Source of the DNA: a bacterium
GTDB lineage: Bacteria; Chloroflexota; Dehalococcoidia; Tepidiformales; Tepidiformaceae
NCBI GenBank assembly: GCA_945861295.1
Contig: CAMAUF010000040.1
Span: 1-10,825, forward strand
Reading direction: 5' to 3'
DNA length: 10,825 nucleotides
Shown: positions 1 through 6,348 of the stretch, piece after piece
How the letters are laid out: each line of letters begins with the position of its first letter
Position numbering within the stretch: the first letter of the stretch is position 1
Position numbers and translations under genes: made by a program
The notes under the pieces: model-generated
What the model was told of the DNA's origin: nothing
What the model saw: only the letters and a program-made list of their open reading frames with translations
Database searches by the model: none

Positions 1-835
1 ACCCCGCGGCGATTGACACGATATCTGCCGACGCATGAAGGCCGTCGACGCGAGGGCCGGCTCGAACTACACCTTTGGTTCCATCCGGAAGGCAGGACGT
101 TGAGGATAAAGTAACACGTGGCTCAGATCTGGTAATCGAGCAACGGTTATTGTCCTTCAGGATAACCACATCGTTGATCGTCCACGTGGAGCGTACTGGT
201 TCGAGTTGACCTGCAAAGACGAAGTAAAGCACGCCAAATATTAGACCAAATAAGGGCGTCGCTAGGGCAACACCTTTCGCGCCGAACGAATCGAACTGCG
301 TGATGGATACGATGAATTGTAGGGTGAAGACAAAGAGAAAGACGAAAGATGGTAGGACGAGAAGAACAATAGCGACGTTGGGAAAGTTCAGCGTTACGAG
401 GCCAACCGAGTAGTATAATCCGGTAGCTAGCACTGCGCCCGAAATGGCCGCAAGAGACATGGTGGTCGCCCAGAGCGTGAGTCTGGCGAAGTTCGTTTGA
501 AAGGTTCTGGTGGGTGTGGTGGCCGAGCCTGGCTTCTCTTCTGGTTTGAGCCTATAGGCGGGTTCAGTTTCGAGAATCAGGGCAGTTATTGCAAATGTGA
601 CGTATGTGTCCGAGAGAAGAATTGGCGGTATTTGCAGATGCGGCAGTACGCACTCGATGAGTGCTTTGCGGTTTTGAAGGTACCGGATCAGTACCTGGCC
701 GGCATGGCCCACGGTGGCGAACGCTATCAGCGGCAGGGCTAGGACGAGGGTTTCCGACGGTACCCGTAGGAAGTCGGCCACTGCCGAAGACGCTTCCTGG
801 TCGACGACATAGAGGACTCCGACCGCGGTGATCAA
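1..835 (-). CDS. Multi-pass membrane protein, C-terminus beyond window edge
   Basis: The reading frame is free of stops from 838 down to base 2, about 279 codons. Reading from the TTG at 835, the product has hydrophobic stretches typical of membrane helices: a short one at the N-terminus (ITAVGVLYVV), one around LVLALPLIAFATVG, a possible one around TYVTFAITALIL, and three strong ones around LAAISGAVLATGLYYSVGL, VAIVLLVLPSFVFLFVFTL and VALATPLFGLIFGVLYFVF. A polar tail with two cysteines follows and runs off the window. I do not recognise the family. Base composition is near 50% GC, well below the genes to the right. The start is uncertain: TTG 835 has no SD, and a TAA at 839-841 lies immediately upstream in frame. 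The first hydrophobic segment looks cut by that stop, so the true gene may begin at GTG 976 and be interrupted (next entry). No other frame here gives a comparably protein-like product. Confidence 0.65.
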   Translation of the reverse strand, partial: MITAVGVLYVVDQEASSAVADFLRVPSETLVLALPLIAFATVGHAGQVLIRYLQNRKALIECVLPHLQIPPILLSDTYVTFAITALILETEPAYRLKPEEKPGSATTPTRTFQTNFARLTLWATTMSLAAISGAVLATGLYYSVGLVTLNFPNVAIVLLVLPSFVFLFVFTLQFIVSITQFDSFGAKGVALATPLFGLIFGVLYFVFAGQLEPVRSTWTINDVVILKDNNRCSITRSEPRVTLSSTSCLPDGTKGVVRAGPRVDGLHASADIVSIAAG

Positions 836-838
836 TAC

Positions 839-976
839 TTAGGCTATCCAATTCCTCTGGAGGTAGGATCCAAGGGCCGATGTTCGCTGAAGGACTGCGA
901 TGACATCGACCTCAACGTGGGGATCCGAGGGCGGCGCGGCGGCTGGGGCGGGCGGCAAAGGCGGGATGTAGGACAC
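839..976 (-). pseudogene. Likely N-terminal part of the membrane protein gene, ended by an in-frame TAA
   Basis: From GTG 974-976 the frame encodes 45 residues. They start with a proline/alanine-rich stretch (SYIPPLPPAPAAAPP), then an amphipathic segment (VEVDVIAVLQRTSALG), and end YLQRNWIA before TAA at 839-841. The same frame continues without another stop to the window edge, with VLITAVGVLYVV directly after the TAA. WIA plus VLITAVGVLYVV would make one ordinary membrane helix across the stop. The GTG has a good promoter placed for leaderless initiation (983-1011). Together these suggest a nonsense mutation, a recoded stop or a sequence error. Alternatively this is a short independent ORF and the membrane protein starts at TTG 835. 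Confidence 0.45.
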
Positions 977-982
977 GACGGC

Positions 983-1011
983 ATCGTAGCAGGGGACGTG
1001 CTGGCACCCAA
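983..1011 (-). promoter_or_regulatory. Promoter for the membrane protein gene, leaderless arrangement
   Basis: Read on the minus strand, TTGGGT (1011-1006) and TACGAT (988-983) are separated by exactly 17 nt. The GTG at 976 follows the -10 hexamer after 6 nt (GCCGTC). Transcription would be expected to begin at or within a base or two of the start codon, giving a leaderless mRNA. This is the best two-hexamer promoter match I found in the window. Confidence 0.45.
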
Positions 1012-1058
1012 GCCGGCGGTGTTTGCGCGGCGCGGTCCTGGGAGTCGCACCGTCGGCG

Positions 1059-1074
1059 GTCGCCTATTCGCGAC
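1059..1074. repeat. Inverted repeat GTCGC-N6-GCGAC in the divergent intergenic region
   Basis: Perfect 5-bp arms (1059-1063 and 1070-1074) flank a 6-bp centre, between the GTG starts at 976 (minus) and 1095 (plus). It ends 8 bp before the TAAGTT hexamer of the HTH gene, over the position a -35 element would occupy. This is a plausible operator, possibly for the adjacent HTH regulator. Short GC-rich repeats also arise by chance. Confidence 0.3.
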
Positions 1075-1082
1075 AAGTTTGG

Positions 1083-1088
1083 TAAGTT
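1083..1088 (+). promoter_or_regulatory. TANNNT -10 hexamer for the HTH regulator, leaderless arrangement
   Basis: TAAGTT is followed by 6 nt (CGCCGC) and then the GTG at 1095. No SD sequence is present and no convincing -35 hexamer is seen 16-18 nt upstream. Spacing fits transcription starting at the G of GTG. Confidence 0.35.
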
Positions 1089-1094
1089 CGCCGC

Positions 1095-1727
1095 GTGGAG
1101 AACGATGCGGCCCCAAAAACGACTTGGCTCACCCTCGGCGCCGCCAGCCAGTTGCTCGGGGTCAGCGAATCGACGGTGCGACGTTGGGCGGACGCGGGCC
1201 AGGTGCGCGCCTACCGGACCAGCGGCGGCCACCGCCGCGTCGCGGAAGAGGACCTGCGCCAGCTCGTGATCACCCCGGCCGCCCCCAATGCGCGCGACAG
1301 TGTCCGCATCAGCGATCTGGCCATGGCCCGCGCCAAGCGCCGGATCAGCGGTGGCAAGGCGCCCCAAAGCAGGGCCTTCGAAGCCTTTTCTGGCGAAGCC
1401 CGCGAGAAGTTGCGTCTCATCGGCCGCCAGCTCGTCGACCTCTTCGCGCGCTTTATCACGACCGGCGCCAAGGGCGAACGCTTCGCCGAGGACGCCCGCA
1501 CCGTCGGCCACGAGTACGGCCGCACCCTCGTCACCGAGGGCATCGGCCTGACCGCGGCCATCGCCACCTTCAACGTCATGCGCTATTCGCTCGAAGAGAC
1601 GGCCGCGCAGATCGCCTCGGAGGCGGGCCTGAGCAGCGACGACGCCGTCGAGGCGCTGGAAAGCGTCCTCCGCCTCACGGATTCGGTCCTCGAAGGGCTC
1701 GCCGAAATCTACGAACGCGGCCTTTGA
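1095..1727 (+). CDS. MerR/excisionase-type HTH regulator with RsbRD-like C-terminal domain
   Basis: Predicted cytoplasmic DNA-binding protein of 210 residues. Residues about 11-58 form a MerR/excisionase-like winged helix: WLTLGAASQLLGVSESTVRRW is followed by a recognition wing with SGGHRR (43-48) and an EEDL helix. After a charged linker, residues about 85-208 form an all-helical domain (LRLIGRQLVDLF, EYGRTLVTEGIGLTAAIATF, ending LEGLAEIYERGL). It resembles the RsbRD N-terminal sensor fold of stress-response regulators; this is by sequence feel, not a search. HTH plus RsbRD-like would make it a one-component sensor-regulator. The GTG start is chosen because the HTH begins about 10 residues in and TAAGTT lies 6 nt upstream. 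An inverted repeat at 1059-1074 could be its operator. Its stop lies 22 bp from the convergent stop at 1750. The ligand and regulon are unknown. Confidence 0.8.
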   Translation: MENDAAPKTTWLTLGAASQLLGVSESTVRRWADAGQVRAYRTSGGHRRVAEEDLRQLVITPAAPNARDSVRISDLAMARAKRRISGGKAPQSRAFEAFSGEAREKLRLIGRQLVDLFARFITTGAKGERFAEDARTVGHEYGRTLVTEGIGLTAAIATFNVMRYSLEETAAQIASEAGLSSDDAVEALESVLRLTDSVLEGLAEIYERGL

Positions 1728-1749
1728 CTTCGAGCGCCGGGTTTGCTTA

Positions 1750-2844
1750 CTACTTCGCGCCGTCGTTCATCCCCACGAAACCGTACTTCTGATGCGGCCC
1801 GAGGACGATGTGCTCGAACACTCCGACGCCCTGGCGCTGGCCCGCCGTCACCAGCGACACCGTCTGGACGTGCATGTGCGCCAGCGGGTTCTCGGCGGCC
1901 AGGTTGTAATGCCCGCCGTCAACCTCATCGGGCCCAACCCACATCCCGTGGCCCCACTTCGGGTGGCCATAGCCGACGCCTTGCATGAGGAAATGATAGA
2001 GGGGCTGGAACGTGACTTCGGTCGTCTCGCCCTGCCTCGGCGTCAGCCGGATGGTCGCGGCGGAGATGTGGCGCGTCCCCTTCGTGAACGTCAGGGCGTG
2101 GTCGACCGCGACGTGCGTCTCCGTTGCCTCAGGATAGGGCGTCAGGATGGCGCCGGCTTCGTGCCAGCGCGTCCCGTCCGCCTGTTCGGAGACGGTGTAT
2201 AGGACGCAAAGGTCATCGAAGTTGAGCGGCGCCCAGTTCCAGAAGAATTGCGGGGTAGCGTCCGAGGGCACGCCACGGGGATCGCGCCCACCGACGCCTC
2301 GCACGCCCCACGAGTGGTCGCGGCAGCCCCACCAGGTGTCCTGGCCGAGGTCGAAGGTTGTCCCGTCGACGGTGAGCGTGCCCGTCCAGGTGACGTGTTG
2401 CGTGAAGCGGGTGTAATCCATGGCGACATTGTTGACATGGTCGCGGCGGAAGAAATGCGGCTCTTCCGAGGGCAGCGAACGCGCGGTCATCGTGAGATCG
2501 GCGCTGATGCCCCATTCGTTCTTTTCGACGCGGATGCGCACGCGCTTGAGCGGTTCGAGGACCTCGATGCTGATCGGGCCAACCCGCATGTTCATCCGGT
2601 CCGCCCCGAGGGTGCGGGACGCGCGGACAAACCGCTCGGTCTTGCCATCGGCGATGACGCTGAAGGCGCAATCCATGATTCCAAGGTTCGGGTACGTCCC
2701 GAAGGCGAGCGCGAAGAAGACGCCGCCGTCCTTCCGGTAACCGTTGAAGAAGTAGCGGTCGTAGAAGTTCCGGTCGCTCGTCCCGACCGTGTCGAAGGTG
2801 TGGGGCGTCTGATGGATGAGGTATTCGTCGGCGGCCGTCAGCAA
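1750..2844 (-). CDS. Uncharacterised protein, possibly CrtC/AttH-like beta-sheet family (DUF7064-like)
   Basis: 364 residues, no signal peptide and no membrane helix, so probably cytoplasmic. It is rich in beta-strand patterns and aromatic residues. The most family-like feature is WWGCRDHSWGVR (171-182), which resembles the central motif of proteins related to hydroxyneurosporene hydratase (CrtC), AttH and tocopherol-cyclase-like domains. Two-domain proteins of this type are often annotated DUF7064/DUF7065 and sit near oxidoreductases of lipid, steroid or terpenoid metabolism. The start is TTG 2844: AGGAG (2856-2852) lies 7 nt upstream, and the next upstream in-frame codons reach a stop at 2878-2880 with no better start. 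It is divergent from the aldo/keto reductase at 3001 (156 bp between starts), so a shared pathway is plausible. Substrate and activity are unknown, and the family assignment rests on motif resemblance. Confidence 0.75.
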   Translation of the reverse strand: MLTAADEYLIHQTPHTFDTVGTSDRNFYDRYFFNGYRKDGGVFFALAFGTYPNLGIMDCAFSVIADGKTERFVRASRTLGADRMNMRVGPISIEVLEPLKRVRIRVEKNEWGISADLTMTARSLPSEEPHFFRRDHVNNVAMDYTRFTQHVTWTGTLTVDGTTFDLGQDTWWGCRDHSWGVRGVGGRDPRGVPSDATPQFFWNWAPLNFDDLCVLYTVSEQADGTRWHEAGAILTPYPEATETHVAVDHALTFTKGTRHISAATIRLTPRQGETTEVTFQPLYHFLMQGVGYGHPKWGHGMWVGPDEVDGGHYNLAAENPLAHMHVQTVSLVTAGQRQGVGVFEHIVLGPHQKYGFVGMNDGAK

Positions 2845-2874
2845 GTCGTCGCTCCTGCGCGGTGTGGTCTTGCG

Positions 2875-2880
2875 AATTTA
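2875..2880 (-). promoter_or_regulatory. Candidate -10 (TAAATT) for the CrtC/AttH-like gene
   Basis: TAAATT on the minus strand lies 18 nt upstream of the AGGAG SD of the TTG-2844 gene, which would give a leader of roughly 25 nt. No good -35 hexamer is seen at 16-18 nt spacing. The same 156-bp region must also hold the plus-strand promoter of the aldo/keto reductase, for which TATCGT at 2933-2938 is a weak candidate. Confidence 0.25.
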
Positions 2881-3000
2881 CAGGAGCGAGCGGCAACACG
2901 GGTTTTCCACGACGCCGCTCCGCCCGATGCCCTATCGTACGGATGTCTCGCCTGTCCCAAGCGGGTGGACGATGGCGAACATGCGGCAAGGAGCACGACC

Positions 3001-3921
3001 ATGAACGGATTGCCACGAACGACCCTGGGCAGGACAGGCTACCAGGTCACGAACCTCGGCTTCGGAGCGATGGAGCTGCGCGGCGAGCCGGGCGGCCCGG
3101 CCATCACCGACGCCGAAGCCGACGCCATCCTCAATGCCGTGCTCGACGCCGGGATCAACCTGATCGACACCTCGCCCGACTACGGGCTCAGCGAGGACGT
3201 CATCGGGCGGGCCATCGCGCACCGCCGAAACGAATACTTTCTCGCCTCGAAGTGCGGCTGCGTCCCCGGCGCGCCGATGGGGACCGACCACATCCACACG
3301 GCGGAAAACATTCGGGCAGGCGTCGAGGCAAGCCTGCGGCGCATGAAGACGGACCACCTCGACCTCGTCCAGTTTCATCGCAGCCTGACGCGGGCCGAGT
3401 TCGAAGAGCACGGCGCGCTTCAGGCCTTGCTCGACCTGCGCGATGCCGGCAAAGTCCGGTACGTCGGCGTCTCCGGCATCTTGCCGAACTTGGACGAGCA
3501 GATCGGCATGGGCGCCTTCGACGCCTTTCAGATCCCGTACTCGGCTCTCCAACGGGAACACGAGGACGTGATCAGCCGGGCTTCGGCGGCGGGAGCCGGC
3601 ATCATCATCCGCGGCGGCGCCGCGCGGGGCACTCCCACCGACTGGGAGGGTCGCCGCAATTACATGCTCCCTGGCGCTCTCTCGAAGGACCGTTGGGAGC
3701 AAGCGAAGCTGGACGAACTCTTGGACGGGATGTCCCGCATGGAGTTCACGCTGCGGTTCACGCTCTCGAACCCGGACCTGGACACGACGATCGTCGGCAC
3801 GCGCAGCTTGGCCCACTTGGCCGACAACATCGCCGCCGCCACTCGCGGGCCGCTACCGCCGGCTGTGGTGGCCGAGGCGAAGCGGCGCTTGGACGCGGCG
3901 GGCGCCACCAGCAGCGGTTGA
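3001..3921 (+). CDS. Aldo/keto reductase family oxidoreductase
   Basis: 306-residue cytoplasmic NAD(P)H-dependent carbonyl reductase of the (beta/alpha)8 AKR superfamily. It opens with the family hairpin (TTLGRTGYQVTNLGFGAM). The catalytic tetrad can be placed at D56 and Y61 (NLIDTSPDYG), K84 (FLASKCG) and H126 (LDLVQFH). A late segment, TLSNPDLDTTIVGTRS, matches the nucleotide-binding end of the barrel. Length is normal for the short AKR types with L-glyceraldehyde- or pyridoxal-reductase-like architecture. The start is ATG 3001 because AAGGAG (2988-2993) is 7 nt upstream and the family N-terminus begins there. The frame stays open far upstream, but that stretch is antisense to the 1750-2844 gene. 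It is followed after 81 bp by an SDR on the same strand, probably co-expressed. Substrate cannot be inferred. Confidence 0.92.
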   Translation: MNGLPRTTLGRTGYQVTNLGFGAMELRGEPGGPAITDAEADAILNAVLDAGINLIDTSPDYGLSEDVIGRAIAHRRNEYFLASKCGCVPGAPMGTDHIHTAENIRAGVEASLRRMKTDHLDLVQFHRSLTRAEFEEHGALQALLDLRDAGKVRYVGVSGILPNLDEQIGMGAFDAFQIPYSALQREHEDVISRASAAGAGIIIRGGAARGTPTDWEGRRNYMLPGALSKDRWEQAKLDELLDGMSRMEFTLRFTLSNPDLDTTIVGTRSLAHLADNIAAATRGPLPPAVVAEAKRRLDAAGATSSG

Positions 3922-4002
3922 GGTTCGATCTGCCGAGTCCCGCCCCTTGCGCCTTGCCCCGGACTGCCCCGTAGTGCCATCACCACCATCGGAGGCCGTC
4001 CT

Positions 4003-4782
4003 ATGTCTCGACCCGTCGCCGTCATCACCGGAGCCAGCCGCGGCATCGGCAAGCAGCTCTGCATCGACCTCGCCCGCGAAGGCTACGACATCGTCGCCAT
4101 CGCTCGTTCCACCGCCGATAGCCCGACCAAGCTGCCGGGCACCGTCGATGAAACAGTCGCGCTCGCCAAGGAGGCCGGGGGCGCGACGTGCACCGCCTGG
4201 GCTATCGGCCTCGACGTCCGCGATGAAGAGGGCATCGAAGCGCTCGCGGGCCGCGTCAAGTCCGAGCTCGGCCGCTGCGACCTCGTCGTCAACAATGCCG
4301 CGATCGCCCCGCCCGGCGCCACCCTGGGCTCGCCGATGCGGCGTTGGCGGCTGGCGATCGACATCAACGTCAACGGCCCGCTCTACTTCATGAACTCGTT
4401 CGTGCCCCTGATGACGCCGGGCGAGGGCCGCGTCCTCAACATTTCGAGTTCGGCCTCCGTGGCCCCCGCGTTCGGGCGCGCGAGCTACACGACCACCAAG
4501 CGCGCGCTCGAAGCCTTGACCGAGTGCATCGGCTGGGAGCTGCGGGAGAAGGTCGCCGTCAACTGCATCCGCCTCGAACTCAGTGTGTGGAGCGAGGGCT
4601 ACACATCGACCCTGCCCGACATGGACTTCAGCGACTTCGAAGACCCGGTGATCATGTCGGACGCAACGCTCTGGCTCGCGCGGCAGCCGATCGCGTATAC
4701 GGGCCACGTGCTCACGATCGCGCAGATGCGCGCGATGGGCGCCGTCCGGGCCGTCACCCGGATCGGCGACCGAGTCGCCTAA
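4003..4782 (+). CDS. SDR family NAD(P)-dependent oxidoreductase
   Basis: 259-residue classical short-chain dehydrogenase/reductase. The Rossmann cofactor loop is TGASRGIG (residues 9-16). An acidic residue ends strand 4 (GLDV, D71), the strand-4 motif NNAA is at 97-100, structural Asn is N122, and the catalytic residues are S149, Y162 and K166 (YTTTK). All catalytic positions are present, so it should be active. The insert around residues 36-60 is a little longer than usual, so cofactor preference is unclear. ATG 4003 is preceded by GGAGG (3991-3995) with a 7-nt spacer. It lies 81 bp after the aldo/keto reductase and probably shares its transcript. The last 29 bp overlap the 3' end of the convergent gene ending at 4754. 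The C-terminal substrate loop is not recognisable as any specific enzyme. Confidence 0.92.
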   Translation: MSRPVAVITGASRGIGKQLCIDLAREGYDIVAIARSTADSPTKLPGTVDETVALAKEAGGATCTAWAIGLDVRDEEGIEALAGRVKSELGRCDLVVNNAAIAPPGATLGSPMRRWRLAIDINVNGPLYFMNSFVPLMTPGEGRVLNISSSASVAPAFGRASYTTTKRALEALTECIGWELREKVAVNCIRLELSVWSEGYTSTLPDMDFSDFEDPVIMSDATLWLARQPIAYTGHVLTIAQMRAMGAVRAVTRIGDRVA

Positions 4783-5728
4783 TCGTCCGCCTCGCGACGC
4801 CCGCGGTTTCCGGTAGGGCTTGCCGCAGGCGGCCGATCGCCCGGTTCGCGAACTTCGCGCCTTTACCTGGCGCTGCGGCGGCGTAGCCCGGCAACTGTTC
4901 GGTCAGCGTCCGCCTCGCGGGGTCGAAATGGCCCGAGATTGCTTCGCCGTAGGGCCGAGCGACGCGGGCGCCGTAGGCGGCGAAGCCCTCCTTTCGCAAC
5001 GGGCGCCAGTCCTCGGCGTAAGGGGCGATCAGGTGCTCGCGGGTCATGTTGCGCGCCGAGGTTAGGAAGGCGAACCCGATCCCGGCCGAGACTTCGAGCA
5101 GGGGCCGCCCCTCGAGCCGAGCCGTCGCGACGAGCCCGTCGAACAGGCGCGCCAGGTCGGCCGGCGAGGGCAGCGCCGTCGCCTCGGCCCGCAGTTCAGC
5201 GAAGGAACGCCGCAGCTCGCCAAGGTCGAGCGGCGGCAGGTCGATCATGCCCGCGGTGTTGCCGGTCGTGCCCTCCAACGCGCCGAGGAGCTGGTCGACG
5301 CTCGCGAAGCGCGTCCCCGGCGAGAGGATGCCCCGCGCCGCGAGCTCGTCTTCGAGCGTCTGGAGGTAGACGCGCGAGCCTTTGAGGATGTCGGAGGCCG
5401 CAGCCAGCAGCCAGAGCGGAGAAAATCCGAAGGCGGCGATCGACCCGAACTCGACGACGTTGCCGGCCGCCTTCTTGACCGCGACCCGGCCCGCCGAGTC
5501 CGCGCCTGGCTCGGTCTGAGCGCCCTCTGGCGCGTGGACGCCGCCGACCAGTTCAACCGCGATCCGCAGCGCGTTTCGGGCCGTCACTTCGTACAAGCGC
5601 GAACGGCGGACGAAGCGCGGCAGGGCGATCTCGGCCGCCTCCGTGGCGGCCCCGAAGAGCCCGGCCGCGAACGCCCGAATCCCCCGTTCAGGCAGCGAGA
5701 TCAGGTAGCCGAAGCGAGGAATGGCCAT
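4754..5728 (-). CDS. Hypothetical protein, hydrophobic helical, unknown function
   Basis: 324 residues, mostly predicted helical and Ala/Leu/Arg-rich; I do not recognise the family. Two hydrophobic stretches stand out: residues 94-115 (FGSIAAFGFSPLWLLAAASDIL) and 210-224 (LLEVSAGIGFAFLTS). It may be membrane-associated, but neither is a clean signal peptide. The C-terminus is strongly basic (RRTIRRLGRRSG). The start is ATG 5728: the frame continues upstream to 5983, but that would run through the start region of the lipoprotein gene at 5804. TACACT on the minus strand lies 6 nt before this ATG and there is no SD, fitting leaderless initiation. The 3' end overlaps the SDR gene by 29 bp, tail to tail. 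The reading frame is long, and its stop and start fit the neighbours well, which supports a real gene. Confidence 0.75.
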   Translation of the reverse strand: MAIPRFGYLISLPERGIRAFAAGLFGAATEAAEIALPRFVRRSRLYEVTARNALRIAVELVGGVHAPEGAQTEPGADSAGRVAVKKAAGNVVEFGSIAAFGFSPLWLLAAASDILKGSRVYLQTLEDELAARGILSPGTRFASVDQLLGALEGTTGNTAGMIDLPPLDLGELRRSFAELRAEATALPSPADLARLFDGLVATARLEGRPLLEVSAGIGFAFLTSARNMTREHLIAPYAEDWRPLRKEGFAAYGARVARPYGEAISGHFDPARRTLTEQLPGYAAAAPGKGAKFANRAIGRLRQALPETAGVARRTIRRLGRRSG

Positions 5729-5734
5729 CCAGGG

Positions 5735-5740
5735 AGTGTA
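5735..5740 (-). promoter_or_regulatory. TANNNT -10 hexamer before ATG 5728, leaderless arrangement
   Basis: TACACT on the minus strand is separated from ATG 5728 by CCCTGG (6 nt). No SD and no clear -35 were found. It lies in the 75-bp gap shared with the divergent lipoprotein gene. Confidence 0.35.
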
Positions 5741-5791
5741 GACCAGTCTGCCGCGCTCGGGCCGGGGCGAGCCCTGTGCGGTGTGAAACGG

Positions 5792-5797
5792 TACCAT
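5792..5797 (+). promoter_or_regulatory. TANNNT -10 hexamer before ATG 5804, leaderless arrangement
   Basis: TACCAT is separated from ATG 5804 by CATGTG (6 nt). No SD is present. An in-frame GTG at 5801 and an out-of-frame ATG at 5799 are nearby, so the exact first base of the mRNA decides the start. Confidence 0.3.
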
Positions 5798-5803
5798 CAT
5801 GTG

Positions 5804-6334
5804 ATGCGTTTGCTCGCGCGATTCGTATTTGCCCTCGCCACGGCGACTGCGGTGTTCACCGGCGCCGCCTGCGGCGACGACACGCCGCCCGCGCCAACGC
5901 CAACGGCCGCCGCGGTCGTCACGCCCGATACGCGGCCCGCCCCGGATGCCTGCGCTCTCGCCACCGCCGCCGAAGTCGCCCAAGCCGCCGGGCGTGCTGT
6001 CTCCGTGACTGAGACGGGCACGAAACCGCGGAGCAGCCTCGCCGAGGACTCAGTCAGCTTCTGTAACTACGTGTCGGGCGATAAGGCGGAGGTCGTCGCG
6101 CAGATCACCTGGGGTCGGCGCCCAGACGCGGGTGCGACGTTCCAAACGGAGAAGCCCACGACGGCGCGCGAACTCCCCGGCATCGGCAGCAGCGCCTATC
6201 AGAACGGCTTCGGCGTCGCGGTCATCTTGGCCGGCGATTCGCTGATCAGCGTCTCCGTCCCTGGAAGCGATCAGGCCGCCTCGCTCTCCGCGACCCTGGA
6301 CCTCGCCCGAAAAGCGGCGGCCCGCGCGAAGTAA
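5804..6334 (+). CDS. DUF3558-like lipoprotein
   Basis: 176 residues. The N-terminus is a lipoprotein signal: positive MRLLAR, a hydrophobic core (FVFALATATAVF), then TGAAC with Cys23 as the likely lipidated residue. Gly at -3 is less usual than Leu. A Pro/Thr/Ala-rich linker (about 27-47) is typical of surface lipoproteins. The folded part starts DACALATAAEVAQAAG and has a second cysteine in SFCNYVSG. This pairing matches DUF3558-like domains of actinobacterial lipoproteins, where the two cysteines can form a disulphide. It is probably anchored on the outer face of the membrane; its role is unknown. The frame is open upstream to 5534, but that part is antisense to the neighbouring gene and lacks the signal peptide at its N-terminus, so ATG 5804 is preferred. 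It converges on the PlsY-like gene with 14 bp between stops. Confidence 0.82.
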   Translation: MRLLARFVFALATATAVFTGAACGDDTPPAPTPTAAAVVTPDTRPAPDACALATAAEVAQAAGRAVSVTETGTKPRSSLAEDSVSFCNYVSGDKAEVVAQITWGRRPDAGATFQTEKPTTARELPGIGSSAYQNGFGVAVILAGDSLISVSVPGSDQAASLSATLDLARKAAARAK

Positions 6335-6348
6335 CGCGGGCGCCGGTG

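Noticed and set aside
497..742. 81-codon plus-strand frame in the low-GC region
   Set aside because: The opposite strand encodes a long, continuous membrane protein over the same bases; this frame shows no domain.
917..1792. 291-codon plus-strand frame
   Set aside because: Arg/Pro/Gly-rich shadow overlapping the clear HTH gene in another frame.
2248..3000. Long in-frame N-terminal extension of the aldo/keto reductase
   Set aside because: Antisense to the 1750-2844 gene; the family N-terminus and a good SD start at 3001.
3922..4002. Promoter or terminator between the aldo/keto reductase and SDR genes
   Set aside because: No hairpin with a T-run and no convincing -35/-10 pair; only the SD at 3991-3995 is clear.
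3853..4707. 284-codon minus-strand frame
   Set aside because: Antisense to the SDR gene, which carries all its catalytic motifs.
6335..6348. Bidirectional terminator between the convergent lipoprotein and PlsY-like genes
   Set aside because: Only 14 bp, GC-rich, with no stable stem and T-run on either strand.
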